The notes under the pieces were generated by a model. That model was given only the letters and a program-made list of their open reading frames with translations, had not been told where the DNA came from and searched no databases. Below are positions 19,170-28,682 of a stretch of DNA of 64,000 nucleotides, one piece after another; within the stretch, counting starts at the first letter, position 1; each line of letters opens with the position of its first letter. The DNA lies in NCBI RefSeq assembly GCF_013378075.1, contig NZ_CP051131.1:2616501-2680500 (forward strand), written 5' to 3'. The translations under genes and the position numbers were made by a program. Source of the stretch: Parasphingopyxis algicola (GTDB lineage: Bacteria; Pseudomonadota; Alphaproteobacteria; Sphingomonadales; Sphingomonadaceae).

Positions 19170-20063
19170 ATGGCGCGGGGCGAAGACGCCATCGCCGAAG
19201 CCGATATCGCGCAGTGGCTCGGCGGCCGCTCCTTCGCCGATTGCAAAGCCGAGTTCGACGAGGCCGGCTATATCATCTTCGAAAACGTGCTCGACGCCGA
19301 CGCGGTGGCGCGGCAACGCGCGGCGTTGCAGCCCTGGCTCGAAGCGGATGTCACCGGGCGCAACGATTTCGAGGGGCTCAAATCGAACCGCGTCTATGCG
19401 ATGCTCGCCAAGTCGCCGGTCTTCGCCGAACTCGTCATCCATCCGCTCGCGCTCGCCTTTGCCGAGGCGGATTTGGGGCGGAGCTGCCTGCTCTCGGCCT
19501 GTCTCGCGATCAACCTCCAGCCGGGCGAAACCGTCCAACCCTGGCATTATGACGACAGCCATTTGCGGGTCGACCGGCCGCGCGATTCTTTCGGCGTCAG
19601 CACCTTCTGGGCGATCGATCCGATGACCGAGGACAATGGCGCGACCGAGCTTCTGCCCGGCAGCCATGAATGGCCGGAGAACAGCATCGACGGCGCGAAC
19701 ACGGCCGCGGACTTCGCCAATACCGAGGTCCGCGATGTGGACGACGATCCCGGTGCGCGGGACGATGCGATCAAGGCGATGATGCCGGCGGGGTCGCTGA
19801 TGGTGACGAAGGGAACGCTCTGGCATCGCGGCGGAGCGAACCGGTCGGGCGCACCGCGGCTGATCGTCACCCCGCAATATTGCCCGGGCTGGGCGCGGCA
19901 GCTCGAGAACATGGCGATGACGATGACGCCCGAACAGGCGGCGACGCTGCCCGAGCGCGCGCGCGAACTGATCGGCTATTCGATCCACCCGCCGTTCATG
20001 GGTTATGTCGACGGCATGCACCCGAACCGGGTATTGGAAGGGGAGAATCGGCAAGGAGCATAA
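19170..20063 (+). CDS. Phytanoyl-CoA dioxygenase (PhyH) family protein
   Basis: A 297-residue Fe(II)/2-oxoglutarate oxygenase. The facial triad is visible as WHYDD (HxD) around residue 126 and LWHRGG around 219, with an arginine soon after (NRSG). The start at 19170 lies one base after the stop codon of the desaturase gene, suggesting translational coupling; the open frame begins 51 bases earlier inside that gene. The family hydroxylates acyl-CoAs and many small molecules, so the substrate is open. Probably acts on the same compound as the desaturase. Confidence 0.87.
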   Translation: MARGEDAIAEADIAQWLGGRSFADCKAEFDEAGYIIFENVLDADAVARQRAALQPWLEADVTGRNDFEGLKSNRVYAMLAKSPVFAELVIHPLALAFAEADLGRSCLLSACLAINLQPGETVQPWHYDDSHLRVDRPRDSFGVSTFWAIDPMTEDNGATELLPGSHEWPENSIDGANTAADFANTEVRDVDDDPGARDDAIKAMMPAGSLMVTKGTLWHRGGANRSGAPRLIVTPQYCPGWARQLENMAMTMTPEQAATLPERARELIGYSIHPPFMGYVDGMHPNRVLEGENRQGA

Positions 20064-20066
20064 GGC

Positions 20067-20792
20067 ATGGCGGGATCGGCAATCGTATTGGGCGTGGGTG
20101 CGGAAAACGGACTGGGCGCCGCGATCGCCCGCCGTTTCGCGAAGGCCGGTCTCCATGTGATCGCCTCGGGCCGGACGCAGGAAAAGCTCGACGCCGTCAT
20201 CGATACGATCAAGGCCGATGGCGGCAGTGCCGAGGCGCGGGTCGCCGATGCCACGGACGCCGCGCAGGTCGAGACACTATTCGCCGACGTCGCCGCCAAC
20301 GGACCGATCGATGCGGTCATTCACAATGTCGGTAACAATGCGATCATCCCGTTCGAAGAGCTGACGGCGGAACGGTTCGAGCGGTTCTGGCGGGTCTGCT
20401 GCCTCGCCGGCATGCTTACCGCCAAGGCGGCGATGCCGATCCTGGCCGCGCAGGGCCATGGCTCGCTGCTGTTCACCGGCGCCTCGGCGTCGCTGCGCGG
20501 CAAACCGGATTTCGCGCATTTCGCCGCGGCGAAGGCCGGCCTCAGAATGCTCGCCCAGTCTCTGGCGCGCGAATATGGGTCGCAGGGCGTCCATGTCGGC
20601 CATGTTATCGTCGATGGCGTGATCGACGGCGAAATGGTGCGCAGCATCGCTCCGGAATATCTCGATCGGCTTGGCGATGATGGCGGGCTCGACCCCGACG
20701 CGATCGCCGAAAATTACTGGCATCTGCACGCCCAGCCGCGTTCGGCCTGGACGCACGAGCTGGATTTGCGCCCGTTCAGGGAAAACTGGTAG
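20067..20792 (+). CDS. SDR family protein with Phe in place of the catalytic Tyr
   Basis: A 241-residue short-chain dehydrogenase-like protein. The Rossmann motif is present (GVGAENGLGAAIA), as are the NVGNN region near 90 and a serine in TGASASLRG. The expected YxxxK is FAAAK, with Phe152 and Lys156, so the proton-donating tyrosine is missing. A group of SDRs shares this Phe, so the protein may use another acid, or catalyse a different step. It follows the PhyH gene by three bases and ends the operon. Confidence 0.85.
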   Translation: MAGSAIVLGVGAENGLGAAIARRFAKAGLHVIASGRTQEKLDAVIDTIKADGGSAEARVADATDAAQVETLFADVAANGPIDAVIHNVGNNAIIPFEELTAERFERFWRVCCLAGMLTAKAAMPILAAQGHGSLLFTGASASLRGKPDFAHFAAAKAGLRMLAQSLAREYGSQGVHVGHVIVDGVIDGEMVRSIAPEYLDRLGDDGGLDPDAIAENYWHLHAQPRSAWTHELDLRPFRENW

Positions 20793-20961
20793 CTAGGTGG
20801 CGCGAGCCAATTAACTGATTCAAAACAAGAAAGCTCTATCGCGCTCGCGTGAAGCGTCCGCCGTGGCGTAAAACATCCCGACAGCATCCATTGTGTCGGA
20901 TTTCTTTACGATTTGCGGCTAAGATACTCTTCACAGAAAGCAATAACGGACGTTTTCCAGC

Positions 20962-22350
20962 GTGATCAGGCTGTTCAAACATTATGTGCCTAATGCGGTG
21001 CTGCTGCTGGGCATCATGGATTTCATCCTGCTGCTCGTCGCGGCGGAACTCGGCTGGATCTACCGGCTGAGCCAGATCGGCAGCATCCCGGAGCCGGCGA
21101 CGACGCGGATTCCCGAATTGCTAGCCTTTGCCGTTGCGCTGGAAATCGCGATGATCGCAGTCGGCGTATACGGGATCGAGGCACTCAACTCGCTGCGCTT
21201 CGCGCTGGCGCGACTGCTCGTCGCCATTTCGATCGGCATCATCTGCCTATCGGCGATTTTCTTCCTCGTCCCCGATCTCTCGCTCTGGCGGTCGAACCTT
21301 TTCTATTCGATGATCATCTCGACGGCGCTGCTGTTCGGGATGCGGATATTGCTCGGCAAGACGCTGGGCGGCACCGCGTTCAAGCGGCGGCTGGTCGTGC
21401 TCGGTGCCGGCAGCCGCGCCCGGCGGATCAAGGAACTCGCAAAGGATCCGGGCTCGGGCTTCGTCGTCGTCGGCTATATCGCGATGAACGACGGGGCGCA
21501 GGAAATCCCCGAGGCGATCAACCGCGATGCGATCTACAATCTCGCCGACCATGTCGTGCTGCTCAACGCGTCGGAAGTCGTGCTGGCGCTCGAGGAACGG
21601 CGCAACGCGCTGCCGCTCGACGACCTGCTCCGGATCAAGACTACCGGCGTCCATGTCAACGACCTCTCGACCTTTCTCGAACGCGAGACGGGCCGCGTCG
21701 ATCTCGACAGCGTCAATCCGAGCTGGCTGATCTTCTCCGACGGCTTTTCGAGCGGACGGCGCATCTCGAGCGCGCTCAAGCGCCTGTTCGATATCGCCGC
21801 GAGCGCGGCGCTCCTCGTCGTTACCGCGCCGGTCATCCTGCTGACCGCGATCGCGATCAAGCTGGAAAGCCGCGGCCCGGCCTTTTTCCGGCAGAAACGC
21901 GTGGGCCAATACGGCCAGGAGTTCGAGCTCATCAAATTGCGTTCGATGCGCGACGATGCGGAAAAGGAAGGCGAAGCCGTCTGGGCGCAGAAGAACGATC
22001 CGCGGGTGACCCGGGTCGGCAAATTCATCCGCATGATCCGGATCGACGAACTGCCCCAGGCCTGGACCGTGCTGAAGGGCGAGATGAGCTTCGTCGGCCC
22101 GCGGCCCGAGCGCAAGCAGTTCGTCGACGATCTGGCGACCAAGATGCCCTATTATGCCGAACGGCACATGGTGAAGCCGGGGATCACCGGCTGGGCGCAG
22201 GTCAACTATCCCTATGGCGCGAGCCTCGAGGATGCGCGGCACAAGCTCGAATACGACCTCTATTATGCGAAAAACTACACGCCGTTTCTCGACCTGCTGA
22301 TCCTGCTCCAGACGGTGCGGGTCGTTATCTGGCCGGAAGGCGCGCGCTGA
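20962..22350 (+). CDS. XrtA/PEP-CTERM system sugar transferase (TIGR03013-like)
   Basis: A 462-residue polyprenyl-phosphate hexose-1-phosphate transferase. The N-terminal third has about four membrane segments, followed by a nucleotide-binding-like region (RLVVLGAGSRARRIKEL) and the C-terminal sugar transferase domain with KRLFDI, QKRVGQYG, LRSMRDDAE, IDELPQ, SFVGPRPERKQF and KPGITGWAQV. It starts exopolysaccharide repeat units on the lipid carrier. The subclass is assigned from its position directly before PrsK/PrsR-type genes, a hallmark of XrtA exosortase loci. The start is GTG. Confidence 0.9.
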   Translation: MIRLFKHYVPNAVLLLGIMDFILLLVAAELGWIYRLSQIGSIPEPATTRIPELLAFAVALEIAMIAVGVYGIEALNSLRFALARLLVAISIGIICLSAIFFLVPDLSLWRSNLFYSMIISTALLFGMRILLGKTLGGTAFKRRLVVLGAGSRARRIKELAKDPGSGFVVVGYIAMNDGAQEIPEAINRDAIYNLADHVVLLNASEVVLALEERRNALPLDDLLRIKTTGVHVNDLSTFLERETGRVDLDSVNPSWLIFSDGFSSGRRISSALKRLFDIAASAALLVVTAPVILLTAIAIKLESRGPAFFRQKRVGQYGQEFELIKLRSMRDDAEKEGEAVWAQKNDPRVTRVGKFIRMIRIDELPQAWTVLKGEMSFVGPRPERKQFVDDLATKMPYYAERHMVKPGITGWAQVNYPYGASLEDARHKLEYDLYYAKNYTPFLDLLILLQTVRVVIWPEGAR

Positions 22351-22351
22351 G

Positions 22352-24439
22352 ATGATCGCGCAAGCCGGCATCTGGAGCCATGCGATCGCGGCCGTGCTGT
22401 TCGGCGCTCTCGCCCTGTGGCAGTTCGCCAGCCAAGAGCGCCGCGCGGTTATGGCGATCCTCGGCGTTGCCTTCCTGCTGACCGCCATATGGGCGGCGCT
22501 CGCATCGGTCACCGCGCCTCATTCGATCCTTTCCGGACTCGGCGAGACGGCCCGCAATCTGGGCTTTTTGACCTTCATGTTCGTTCTGCTGCAGCGGGGG
22601 CTTGGCGAAGACCGGCGGCCCTTTATCGGGCTCATCTATGTCGCACTGTTCTCGGTCGCCCTGCTCCAGGTCATGATCAACGGCGCGCTCGGCGTGCTGA
22701 CAGCCAGCGAGGAGTTGCAGACGCTCGCATACGAATCGACCGTCATTCTCGATCTGTGTTTCGCAATCGGGGCGCTTCTCCTCGTCCATGCGCTCTATAC
22801 TTCGGCCGCGCCGGAAACCCGCTGGGGCATTCGCCTGACGATGATCGCGATCACCGCCATGTGGGCCTATGACCTCAACCTCTACACGCTCGCCTGGCTG
22901 ACCGGCCGGCCGCCTGTCGAACTGCTGGCGTTGCGCGGCGTCCTGATGATCGGGCTGGTCCCGACCTTCCTCCTCGCCACGCGTCGCAATGCGGAACTCA
23001 AGATGAAGCTCTCGCGCAAGGTGACCTTCCGCTCGCTCTCGCTGCTCGCCATCGCCGGCTATTTCCTGGCGATGTTCTTCGCCAGCCAGCTGATCGATCT
23101 GGTCGCGGGAAGCAGCGCCGCGCTCGTCCAGGTCGCGTTCGTCTTCCTGCTGTCGGTCGGCGCGGTCGTGCTGCTGCCGTCGAAGCGGGTGCGGGGCTGG
23201 TTGCGGGTCAAGGTCGCCAAGCATCTGTTCGAGCATCGTTACGATTACCGGGCGGAATGGATCCGGTTCAATCACACGCTCGCTCAATCCGGCGCCGATG
23301 CCGGTCCGCTCGACGTTCGCGTGGTGCAGGCGCTTGCCGAAATCACCGAAGCGCAGGGCGGCCTGCTCCTGCCGCGCAATGCGCAGGGACAGTTGCAGCC
23401 CGGGGCGCGCTGGAACTGGGACGAACTGTCCGGGGTCCGGGCGACCACGGATCGCGCGCTGGGCGACTGGCTCGAGGCCAGCGGGCATATCGCCGAACTC
23501 GATCCGCTGCGCGGCGGCAAGCATGGCAACCCGCTGGAAATCGCGACGCTCGTGCCGCGCTGGATGATCGACGCGCCGGATGCCTGGGTCTTGGCGCCGC
23601 TGATCCATCGCGACCGGCTCGTCGCCGCGATTCTGCTGAAACGCCCGCGGGTCGACCGGACGCTCGACTGGGAGGATCTCGATCTGCTCCGGATCGTCGG
23701 CCGGCAGGCGGCTAGCTATCTCGCCGAATCGCACAGCCAGGATGCGCTCGCCGAGGCGCGGCGCTTCGATGAGTTCAACCGCCGCTTTGCCTTCATCCTC
23801 CACGATATCAAGAATCTGGTCAGCCAGCTCAGCCTCGTCGCGCGCAATGCCGAGCGCCATGCCGACAATCCCGAATTTCGCGCCGACATGATCGCCACCT
23901 TGCAGGATTCGGTCGGCAAGATGAACGATCTGCTCGCCCGGCTCGCACCCAAGGAGCGCAGCCGCAGCGTGGCGCCGCGTCCCGTCGGTCTCAGGAAGCT
24001 GGCCGAACAGATTGCCGCGCAGAAGGGCGATGCGCATCCGATCCGCCTGGCGGCCGGGTCCGGGTGCCGGGCGCTGGCCGATCCGTTCCGGCTCGAAACC
24101 GCACTGACCCATCTCGTCCAGAATGCGATCGATGCCAGCCCGCCCGATGCGCCGGTCTGGCTGGCCGTCGGCGGCGACGGCGCGGAAGTATGGATCGCCG
24201 TCGAGGACAGCGGCGAAGGGATGGATCCGGCGTTCGTGCGCGACAAGCTGTTCCGCCCGTTCAGCACGTCCAAGACCGGCGGGTTCGGCATCGGGGCGTT
24301 CGAAGCGCGTTCGCTCGTCGCGGAGATGAACGGACGCGTCGACGTCGACAGCCGGCCGGGCGAAGGCACGCGCTTCACGATCACCCTGCCTGCCGCCGAT
24401 AGGGCGGTCATGGCGGACAAAGACAGAGAGACCGCATAG
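22352..24439 (+). CDS. prsK: XrtA/PEP-CTERM system histidine kinase PrsK
   Basis: A 695-residue membrane histidine kinase. Roughly eight membrane spans occupy the first 280 residues, a GAF-like domain lies around 310-460, then the dimerisation/phospho-acceptor helix FILHDIKNL with His484, and an ATPase domain with N box QNAIDAS, DSGEGMD and a GFGIGAFEA glycine box. The sensed signal is unknown. The stop overlaps the start of the response regulator gene, so the two are translated together. Known PrsK/PrsR pairs control PEP-CTERM proteins and associated polysaccharide. Confidence 0.92.
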   Translation: MIAQAGIWSHAIAAVLFGALALWQFASQERRAVMAILGVAFLLTAIWAALASVTAPHSILSGLGETARNLGFLTFMFVLLQRGLGEDRRPFIGLIYVALFSVALLQVMINGALGVLTASEELQTLAYESTVILDLCFAIGALLLVHALYTSAAPETRWGIRLTMIAITAMWAYDLNLYTLAWLTGRPPVELLALRGVLMIGLVPTFLLATRRNAELKMKLSRKVTFRSLSLLAIAGYFLAMFFASQLIDLVAGSSAALVQVAFVFLLSVGAVVLLPSKRVRGWLRVKVAKHLFEHRYDYRAEWIRFNHTLAQSGADAGPLDVRVVQALAEITEAQGGLLLPRNAQGQLQPGARWNWDELSGVRATTDRALGDWLEASGHIAELDPLRGGKHGNPLEIATLVPRWMIDAPDAWVLAPLIHRDRLVAAILLKRPRVDRTLDWEDLDLLRIVGRQAASYLAESHSQDALAEARRFDEFNRRFAFILHDIKNLVSQLSLVARNAERHADNPEFRADMIATLQDSVGKMNDLLARLAPKERSRSVAPRPVGLRKLAEQIAAQKGDAHPIRLAAGSGCRALADPFRLETALTHLVQNAIDASPPDAPVWLAVGGDGAEVWIAVEDSGEGMDPAFVRDKLFRPFSTSKTGGFGIGAFEARSLVAEMNGRVDVDSRPGEGTRFTITLPAADRAVMADKDRETA

Positions 24440-25800
24440 TGGCCGACAAGAAACCCGTTCTCCTGATCATCGAAGACGATGAAGGGCTCCAGCGTCAGCT
24501 GCGCTGGGCCTATGAAGACTATGAGGTCGTCGTGGCCGGAGACCGCGAAACCGCGATCGACATGCTGCGCCAGCATGAACCCGCTGTCGTCACGCTCGAT
24601 CTCGGCCTGCCGCCCGATCCCGACGGAACGAGCGAAGGCTTTGCCACGCTCGAGCAGATCCAGACGCTCAAGCCCGATACCAAGATCATCATCGCGTCCG
24701 GGCATGGAGCCCGCGAAAGCGCCCTCCGCGCCATATCGAGCGGGGCCTATGACTTCTACCAGAAGCCGGTCGATATCGACGATCTCGGCCTGATCGTCGC
24801 GCGTGCCTTCCAGCTCCACGCGATCGAGCGCGAGAATGAACGGCTGGCCAGCCGGGTCGGCGGCGGCGACGATACGGTGCTGGGCGGCATGATCACGGCC
24901 GCGCCCGAAATGCTGAAAGTCGCGCGGACGATCGAGCGCGTCGCCTCGGCCGATGTGTCGGTCATGCTGCTGGGCGCGAGCGGCACCGGCAAGGAACTGC
25001 TCGCCCGCGGGCTGCACGACGAGGGCCCGCGCGCCGACAAGCCGTTCGTCGCGATCAACTGCGCGGCGATCCCGGAAAACCTGCTCGAGGCGGAGCTGTT
25101 CGGCTATGAGAAGGGCGCCTTCACCGGGGCGGTGAAGACGACCGAAGGCAAGATCGAACTGGCCGAGGGCGGCACGCTGTTCCTCGACGAGGTCGGCGAC
25201 ATCCCGCTGCCGCTCCAGGTAAAGTTGCTGCGCTTCCTGCAGGAGCGCGTCGTCGAACGGATCGGCGGGCGCAAGACGATCCCGGTCGATGTCCGTATCG
25301 TCTGCGCCACGCATCAGGATCTCGACACGATGATCGCCGAGAAAAGCTTTCGCGACGATCTCTACTACCGGCTCGCCGAGATCGTCGTCACCATTCCCTC
25401 GCTGGCCGAACGGCCGGGCGACGCGACCTTGCTGGCCCGGCATTTCCTGCGCAAATATGCGGGCGAGATGAACTCGCCGGTCAAGGGGTTCGCGCCCGAG
25501 GCGCTGGCCGCGATCGAGGGATGGTCCTGGCCGGGCAATGTGCGCGAACTCGAAAATCGCGTGAAGCGCGCCGCGATCATGGCCGATGGCAAGCTGGTCA
25601 GCGCATCCGATCTCGATTTCGAAGGGGATGAGGAAGACGAACCGCTGAACCTCAAGGCGGTGCGCGAGATTGCCGACCGCAAGGCTATCCGGCTCGCCTT
25701 GTCGCGCTCGGAAAACAATATCTCGCAGGCCGCGAAGCTGCTCGGGATCAGCCGCCCGACGCTCTACGACCTGCTCAAGCAATATGATCTGAGCCCGTGA
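24439..25800 (+). CDS. prsR: PEP-CTERM-box sigma54-dependent response regulator PrsR
   Basis: A 453-residue NtrC-type activator. The receiver domain has the acidic pocket EDD at 12-14 and phosphorylated Asp54 in VTLDLG. The AAA+ domain has Walker A GASGTGKE, the sigma54-contacting GAFTGA and Walker B FLDEVGD. The C-terminal Fis-type helix-turn-helix is in NISQAAKLLGISRPTLYDLL. It should drive sigma54 promoters of PEP-CTERM protein genes, which lie outside the window. The start is GTG at 24439, overlapping the kinase stop by one base. Confidence 0.94.
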   Translation: MADKKPVLLIIEDDEGLQRQLRWAYEDYEVVVAGDRETAIDMLRQHEPAVVTLDLGLPPDPDGTSEGFATLEQIQTLKPDTKIIIASGHGARESALRAISSGAYDFYQKPVDIDDLGLIVARAFQLHAIERENERLASRVGGGDDTVLGGMITAAPEMLKVARTIERVASADVSVMLLGASGTGKELLARGLHDEGPRADKPFVAINCAAIPENLLEAELFGYEKGAFTGAVKTTEGKIELAEGGTLFLDEVGDIPLPLQVKLLRFLQERVVERIGGRKTIPVDVRIVCATHQDLDTMIAEKSFRDDLYYRLAEIVVTIPSLAERPGDATLLARHFLRKYAGEMNSPVKGFAPEALAAIEGWSWPGNVRELENRVKRAAIMADGKLVSASDLDFEGDEEDEPLNLKAVREIADRKAIRLALSRSENNISQAAKLLGISRPTLYDLLKQYDLSP

Positions 25801-27794
25801 GCAGGCGGCGGCGCAAACGGCCATCGCGCCCCGCCCGCAAGCCCGTCCCGTTCCGGACGATAATCGGGCTGGGTGCCGGGATCGTGCTGGTGCTAGCGGT
25901 CGGTGCGCTGCTGCTGATGCGCGGCAGCGACCCGGCTGGCGCCTATGCGCGGGCCGAGGCCTATGAAGCGACCGGCGATCTGCGCGCGGCCCGGGTCGAG
26001 GCGATGAACGCCGTCGATCATGCATCGGACAACGAGGCGGCATGGCGGTTGCTGGCGCGAACCCAGCTCGCGCTCGGCGATGGCGGTGCGGCGCGCACGA
26101 CGATCGAGCGTGCGCGCAATGCCGGCGTCCCGCCCGAGCGGACGCGCCACCTGATGGCCGAGGCCGTGCTTCTCGCCGGCGATGCCGAGGGTGCGCTGGG
26201 CGAGACCGAAAATGTCGTGATCGCGCCCGAATTCTTCGCCGCCGCGGTGCGGGTGCGCGGCCGGGCCTTCCAGGCGCTGGGGCGCACGGCCGCAGCCGCG
26301 GAGGCTTTCACGATGGCGATCGAGGACGATTCCGAAAGCGCCGGCCTGTGGGTTGACATCGCCCGGTTCCGTCTGGTCAACGGCGAACAGGCGGGTGCGA
26401 TCGATGCCGTGAACGAAGCGCTCACCGTCGATCCCGCCGATATCGAGGCGCTGATCCTCAAGGGCCGGATGGTCCGCGATCAATACGGCCTCGTCGCCAG
26501 CCTCGCCTGGTTCGACCGGGCTCTCGAGGTCGACGACCGCAATATCGAAGCGCTGCTCGAACGGGCGGCGACCCTGGGCGAGATCGGCCGGATGACGGAG
26601 ATGCTGGAGACGACGCGCCGGGTGCTGGCGTTCGAGCCCGGCAATGCACAGGCGCTGTACCTGCAGGCTGTAATGGCCGCGCGGGCGCGCAATTATCCGC
26701 TGGCACGGCGGTTGATCTCGCTGACCGGCGGCGCGCTGGACCGAGCGCCGGCCATGTTGCTGCTGCAGGCCGGTCTCGATTATCGCGCGCAGAATTACGA
26801 AGCCGCGATCCGGCGGCTCAATCGGCTGCTCGAAATCCAGCCGGCCAACCATGCCGCGGTTCGCCTGCTCGGCGCGGCCAAATTCCATGCCGGCGACATG
26901 CCCGCGGCGATCGCGGCACTGGCGCCGCTGGCGGACCGGCCCGATGCGGACAGCTATGTGCTGACCCTGATCGGGCGAGCCTGGGAACGGGAGGGCGACT
27001 TCGATCGCGCCGCACCCTATCTGGCGCGCGCCGCGCGCCCGGCGCGCACCGGGCTCACGCCGCTCGGCGCGCCGCCCGAGGATGCCGCGGCCCTCGCGCT
27101 GATCGAGCGCGATGCAAGGCAAGAGGGCGGGGCCCGGGCCGAGGTCGAGCTGATCCGCGCCTATCTCGCGCTCGGGCGAACGGGCGATGCGCTCGCGCGC
27201 GCGGAGCGGCTGCGCACCGCCAATCTCGGCGCGCCCGATGCGCATCTGATCTATGGCGATGCGCTGGGCGCGGTCGGCCGCTATGGCGACGCGGCGGCGG
27301 CCTATGCGACGGCCGCCAATATCCGCTTTTCCGAACGCGCCGCGCTCGGCATGTTCGAGGCGCTGCAGCGCGTCGGCCAGCCCGAAGAGGCGCTGCGCGT
27401 GCTGACCCTGTTCCGCCAGCAGAATCCGCGCAACATCGCGACCGGCCTCGTTTCGGCGCAGCTCAACCTGCAGGCCGGCCGCTGGCCGCAGGCCGCCGCG
27501 ATCCTCGAACAGCTCAGGCGGCGCATCGGCGATCGCGATGCCGCGATCCTCGCCAACCTCGCCTGGGCGCGATACGAGATGGGGGAAGCCGAGCGTGCGA
27601 CGGCGCTGGCCCGCCGCGCCTATCTGCTGCTCCCGATGAACGCGTCGACGAGCGAGATTTACGGCTGGATTCTCGCGGACAGCGGTGCGGACCGGACGCT
27701 CGGTCTCGAACTGCTCGAAAAGGCGCGGTCGCTGGCGCCGGACGACCCGCAGATCGCCGAACGATTAGTGGAGGCACGGTCGCGGGCCGGATAG
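25797..27794 (+). CDS. prsT: TPR-repeat membrane protein, PrsT-like
   Basis: A 665-residue protein with a basic N terminus, one membrane helix (residues about 23-43), and then a long series of tetratricopeptide-type repeats rich in Ala, exposed to the periplasm. It starts at a GTG overlapping the prsR stop by four bases. Its position and repeats match PrsT of XrtA/PEP-CTERM loci, but it is shorter than the usual PrsT and uses an anchor helix rather than a lipobox, so the name is tentative. It probably scaffolds polysaccharide assembly or export. Confidence 0.75.
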   Translation: MSRRRRKRPSRPARKPVPFRTIIGLGAGIVLVLAVGALLLMRGSDPAGAYARAEAYEATGDLRAARVEAMNAVDHASDNEAAWRLLARTQLALGDGGAARTTIERARNAGVPPERTRHLMAEAVLLAGDAEGALGETENVVIAPEFFAAAVRVRGRAFQALGRTAAAAEAFTMAIEDDSESAGLWVDIARFRLVNGEQAGAIDAVNEALTVDPADIEALILKGRMVRDQYGLVASLAWFDRALEVDDRNIEALLERAATLGEIGRMTEMLETTRRVLAFEPGNAQALYLQAVMAARARNYPLARRLISLTGGALDRAPAMLLLQAGLDYRAQNYEAAIRRLNRLLEIQPANHAAVRLLGAAKFHAGDMPAAIAALAPLADRPDADSYVLTLIGRAWEREGDFDRAAPYLARAARPARTGLTPLGAPPEDAAALALIERDARQEGGARAEVELIRAYLALGRTGDALARAERLRTANLGAPDAHLIYGDALGAVGRYGDAAAAYATAANIRFSERAALGMFEALQRVGQPEEALRVLTLFRQQNPRNIATGLVSAQLNLQAGRWPQAAAILEQLRRRIGDRDAAILANLAWARYEMGEAERATALARRAYLLLPMNASTSEIYGWILADSGADRTLGLELLEKARSLAPDDPQIAERLVEARSRAG

Positions 27795-27835
27795 GCGACT
27801 GGCATCGCGGCACGGTTAGCGGCTAAGACCGTCGC

Positions 27836-28654
27836 ATGACCGACGACGCCCTTTCCCGGATCGCCGACGCGCTGGATCGGATCGCCCCGCTGCCCGGCAC
27901 GCCCGCCGATCCGCTGGCCGATCCCGCCTATGTCTGGCGCGGCGACCGGCTCCATGCCGCGCAGCATTTCTTGCCGCTGCCGCTTGCGCTGCTGACCGGG
28001 ATAGACACGCAGAAAGAGGCCGTGCTCGAGAATAGCCGCCGGCTCGCGCGCGGCGCGGCGGCGCACGACATCCTGCTCTGGGGTTCGCGCGGTTCGGGCA
28101 AATCGATGCTCGCCAAGAGCGCAATCGCGGCGTTGCAGGCGGACGGCGACAATCTCGCCTTGGTCGAGGTCGCGCCCGACCGGCTCGACAGCCTCCCGGA
28201 CCTGTTCGCGCTGCTCGCCCCGGTGGATCGCGCTTTCGTCCTGTTTATAGACGATATCGGTTTCGACGGCGATGCGGTTGCCGCCCGGGCGCTGCGCTCG
28301 CTGCTCGAGGGCGGGGCCGAGGCGCGGCCGGCCAATATGCGGCTCTACGTCACCTCGAACCGCCGCCATATCGTGCCACGCTCGATGGCCGAGCAGGACG
28401 ATCCGGTGAACCCGCGCGACGCGCGCGACGACAGCCTCGCGCTCTCCGACCGGTTCGGTCTCAGCCTGGGCTTCCATGCGGCGAGCCAGCCCGATTATCT
28501 GGCGATGGTCGCGGCCTATGCCGCCCATTTCGATCTCGCCTTCGACGAAACCGATGCGATCGGCTGGGCGACCCGGCGCGGCGGCCGTTCGGGCAGGGTG
28601 GCATGGCAATATGTGGTGGAACTGGCGGGCCGCGCGGGGCGTTCGCTCGGTTAG
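27836..28654 (+). CDS. DUF815 family AAA+-like ATPase
   Basis: A 272-residue cytosolic P-loop protein. Walker A is GSRGSGKS near residue 83 and Walker B is LFIDDIGF near 137; the block from PLALLTGIDTQKEAVLEN to the end matches the DUF815 family layout. A sensor-like TSNRRH follows. The role of DUF815 proteins is not established; the fold suggests a chaperone-like or loader ATPase. It lies 41 bases after the PrsT-like gene and may be co-transcribed. Confidence 0.9.
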   Translation: MTDDALSRIADALDRIAPLPGTPADPLADPAYVWRGDRLHAAQHFLPLPLALLTGIDTQKEAVLENSRRLARGAAAHDILLWGSRGSGKSMLAKSAIAALQADGDNLALVEVAPDRLDSLPDLFALLAPVDRAFVLFIDDIGFDGDAVAARALRSLLEGGAEARPANMRLYVTSNRRHIVPRSMAEQDDPVNPRDARDDSLALSDRFGLSLGFHAASQPDYLAMVAAYAAHFDLAFDETDAIGWATRRGGRSGRVAWQYVVELAGRAGRSLG

Positions 28655-28682
28655 CCAAAAGAGCAGGACAGGCGAGCCTGAA

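Noticed and set aside
20793-20961. A sigma54 promoter before the sugar transferase, expected since PrsR is present.
   Set aside because: No GG-N10-GC element with the expected TGGCAC / TTGCA context was seen in these bases.
23716-26043. A 775-codon open frame on the minus strand opposite prsK and prsR (also 22325-24112, 595 codons).
   Set aside because: Third-position GC bias of the plus-strand genes makes long antisense frames; translations are Arg/Asp/Gly-rich with no domain, while the plus strand has clear kinase and activator motifs.
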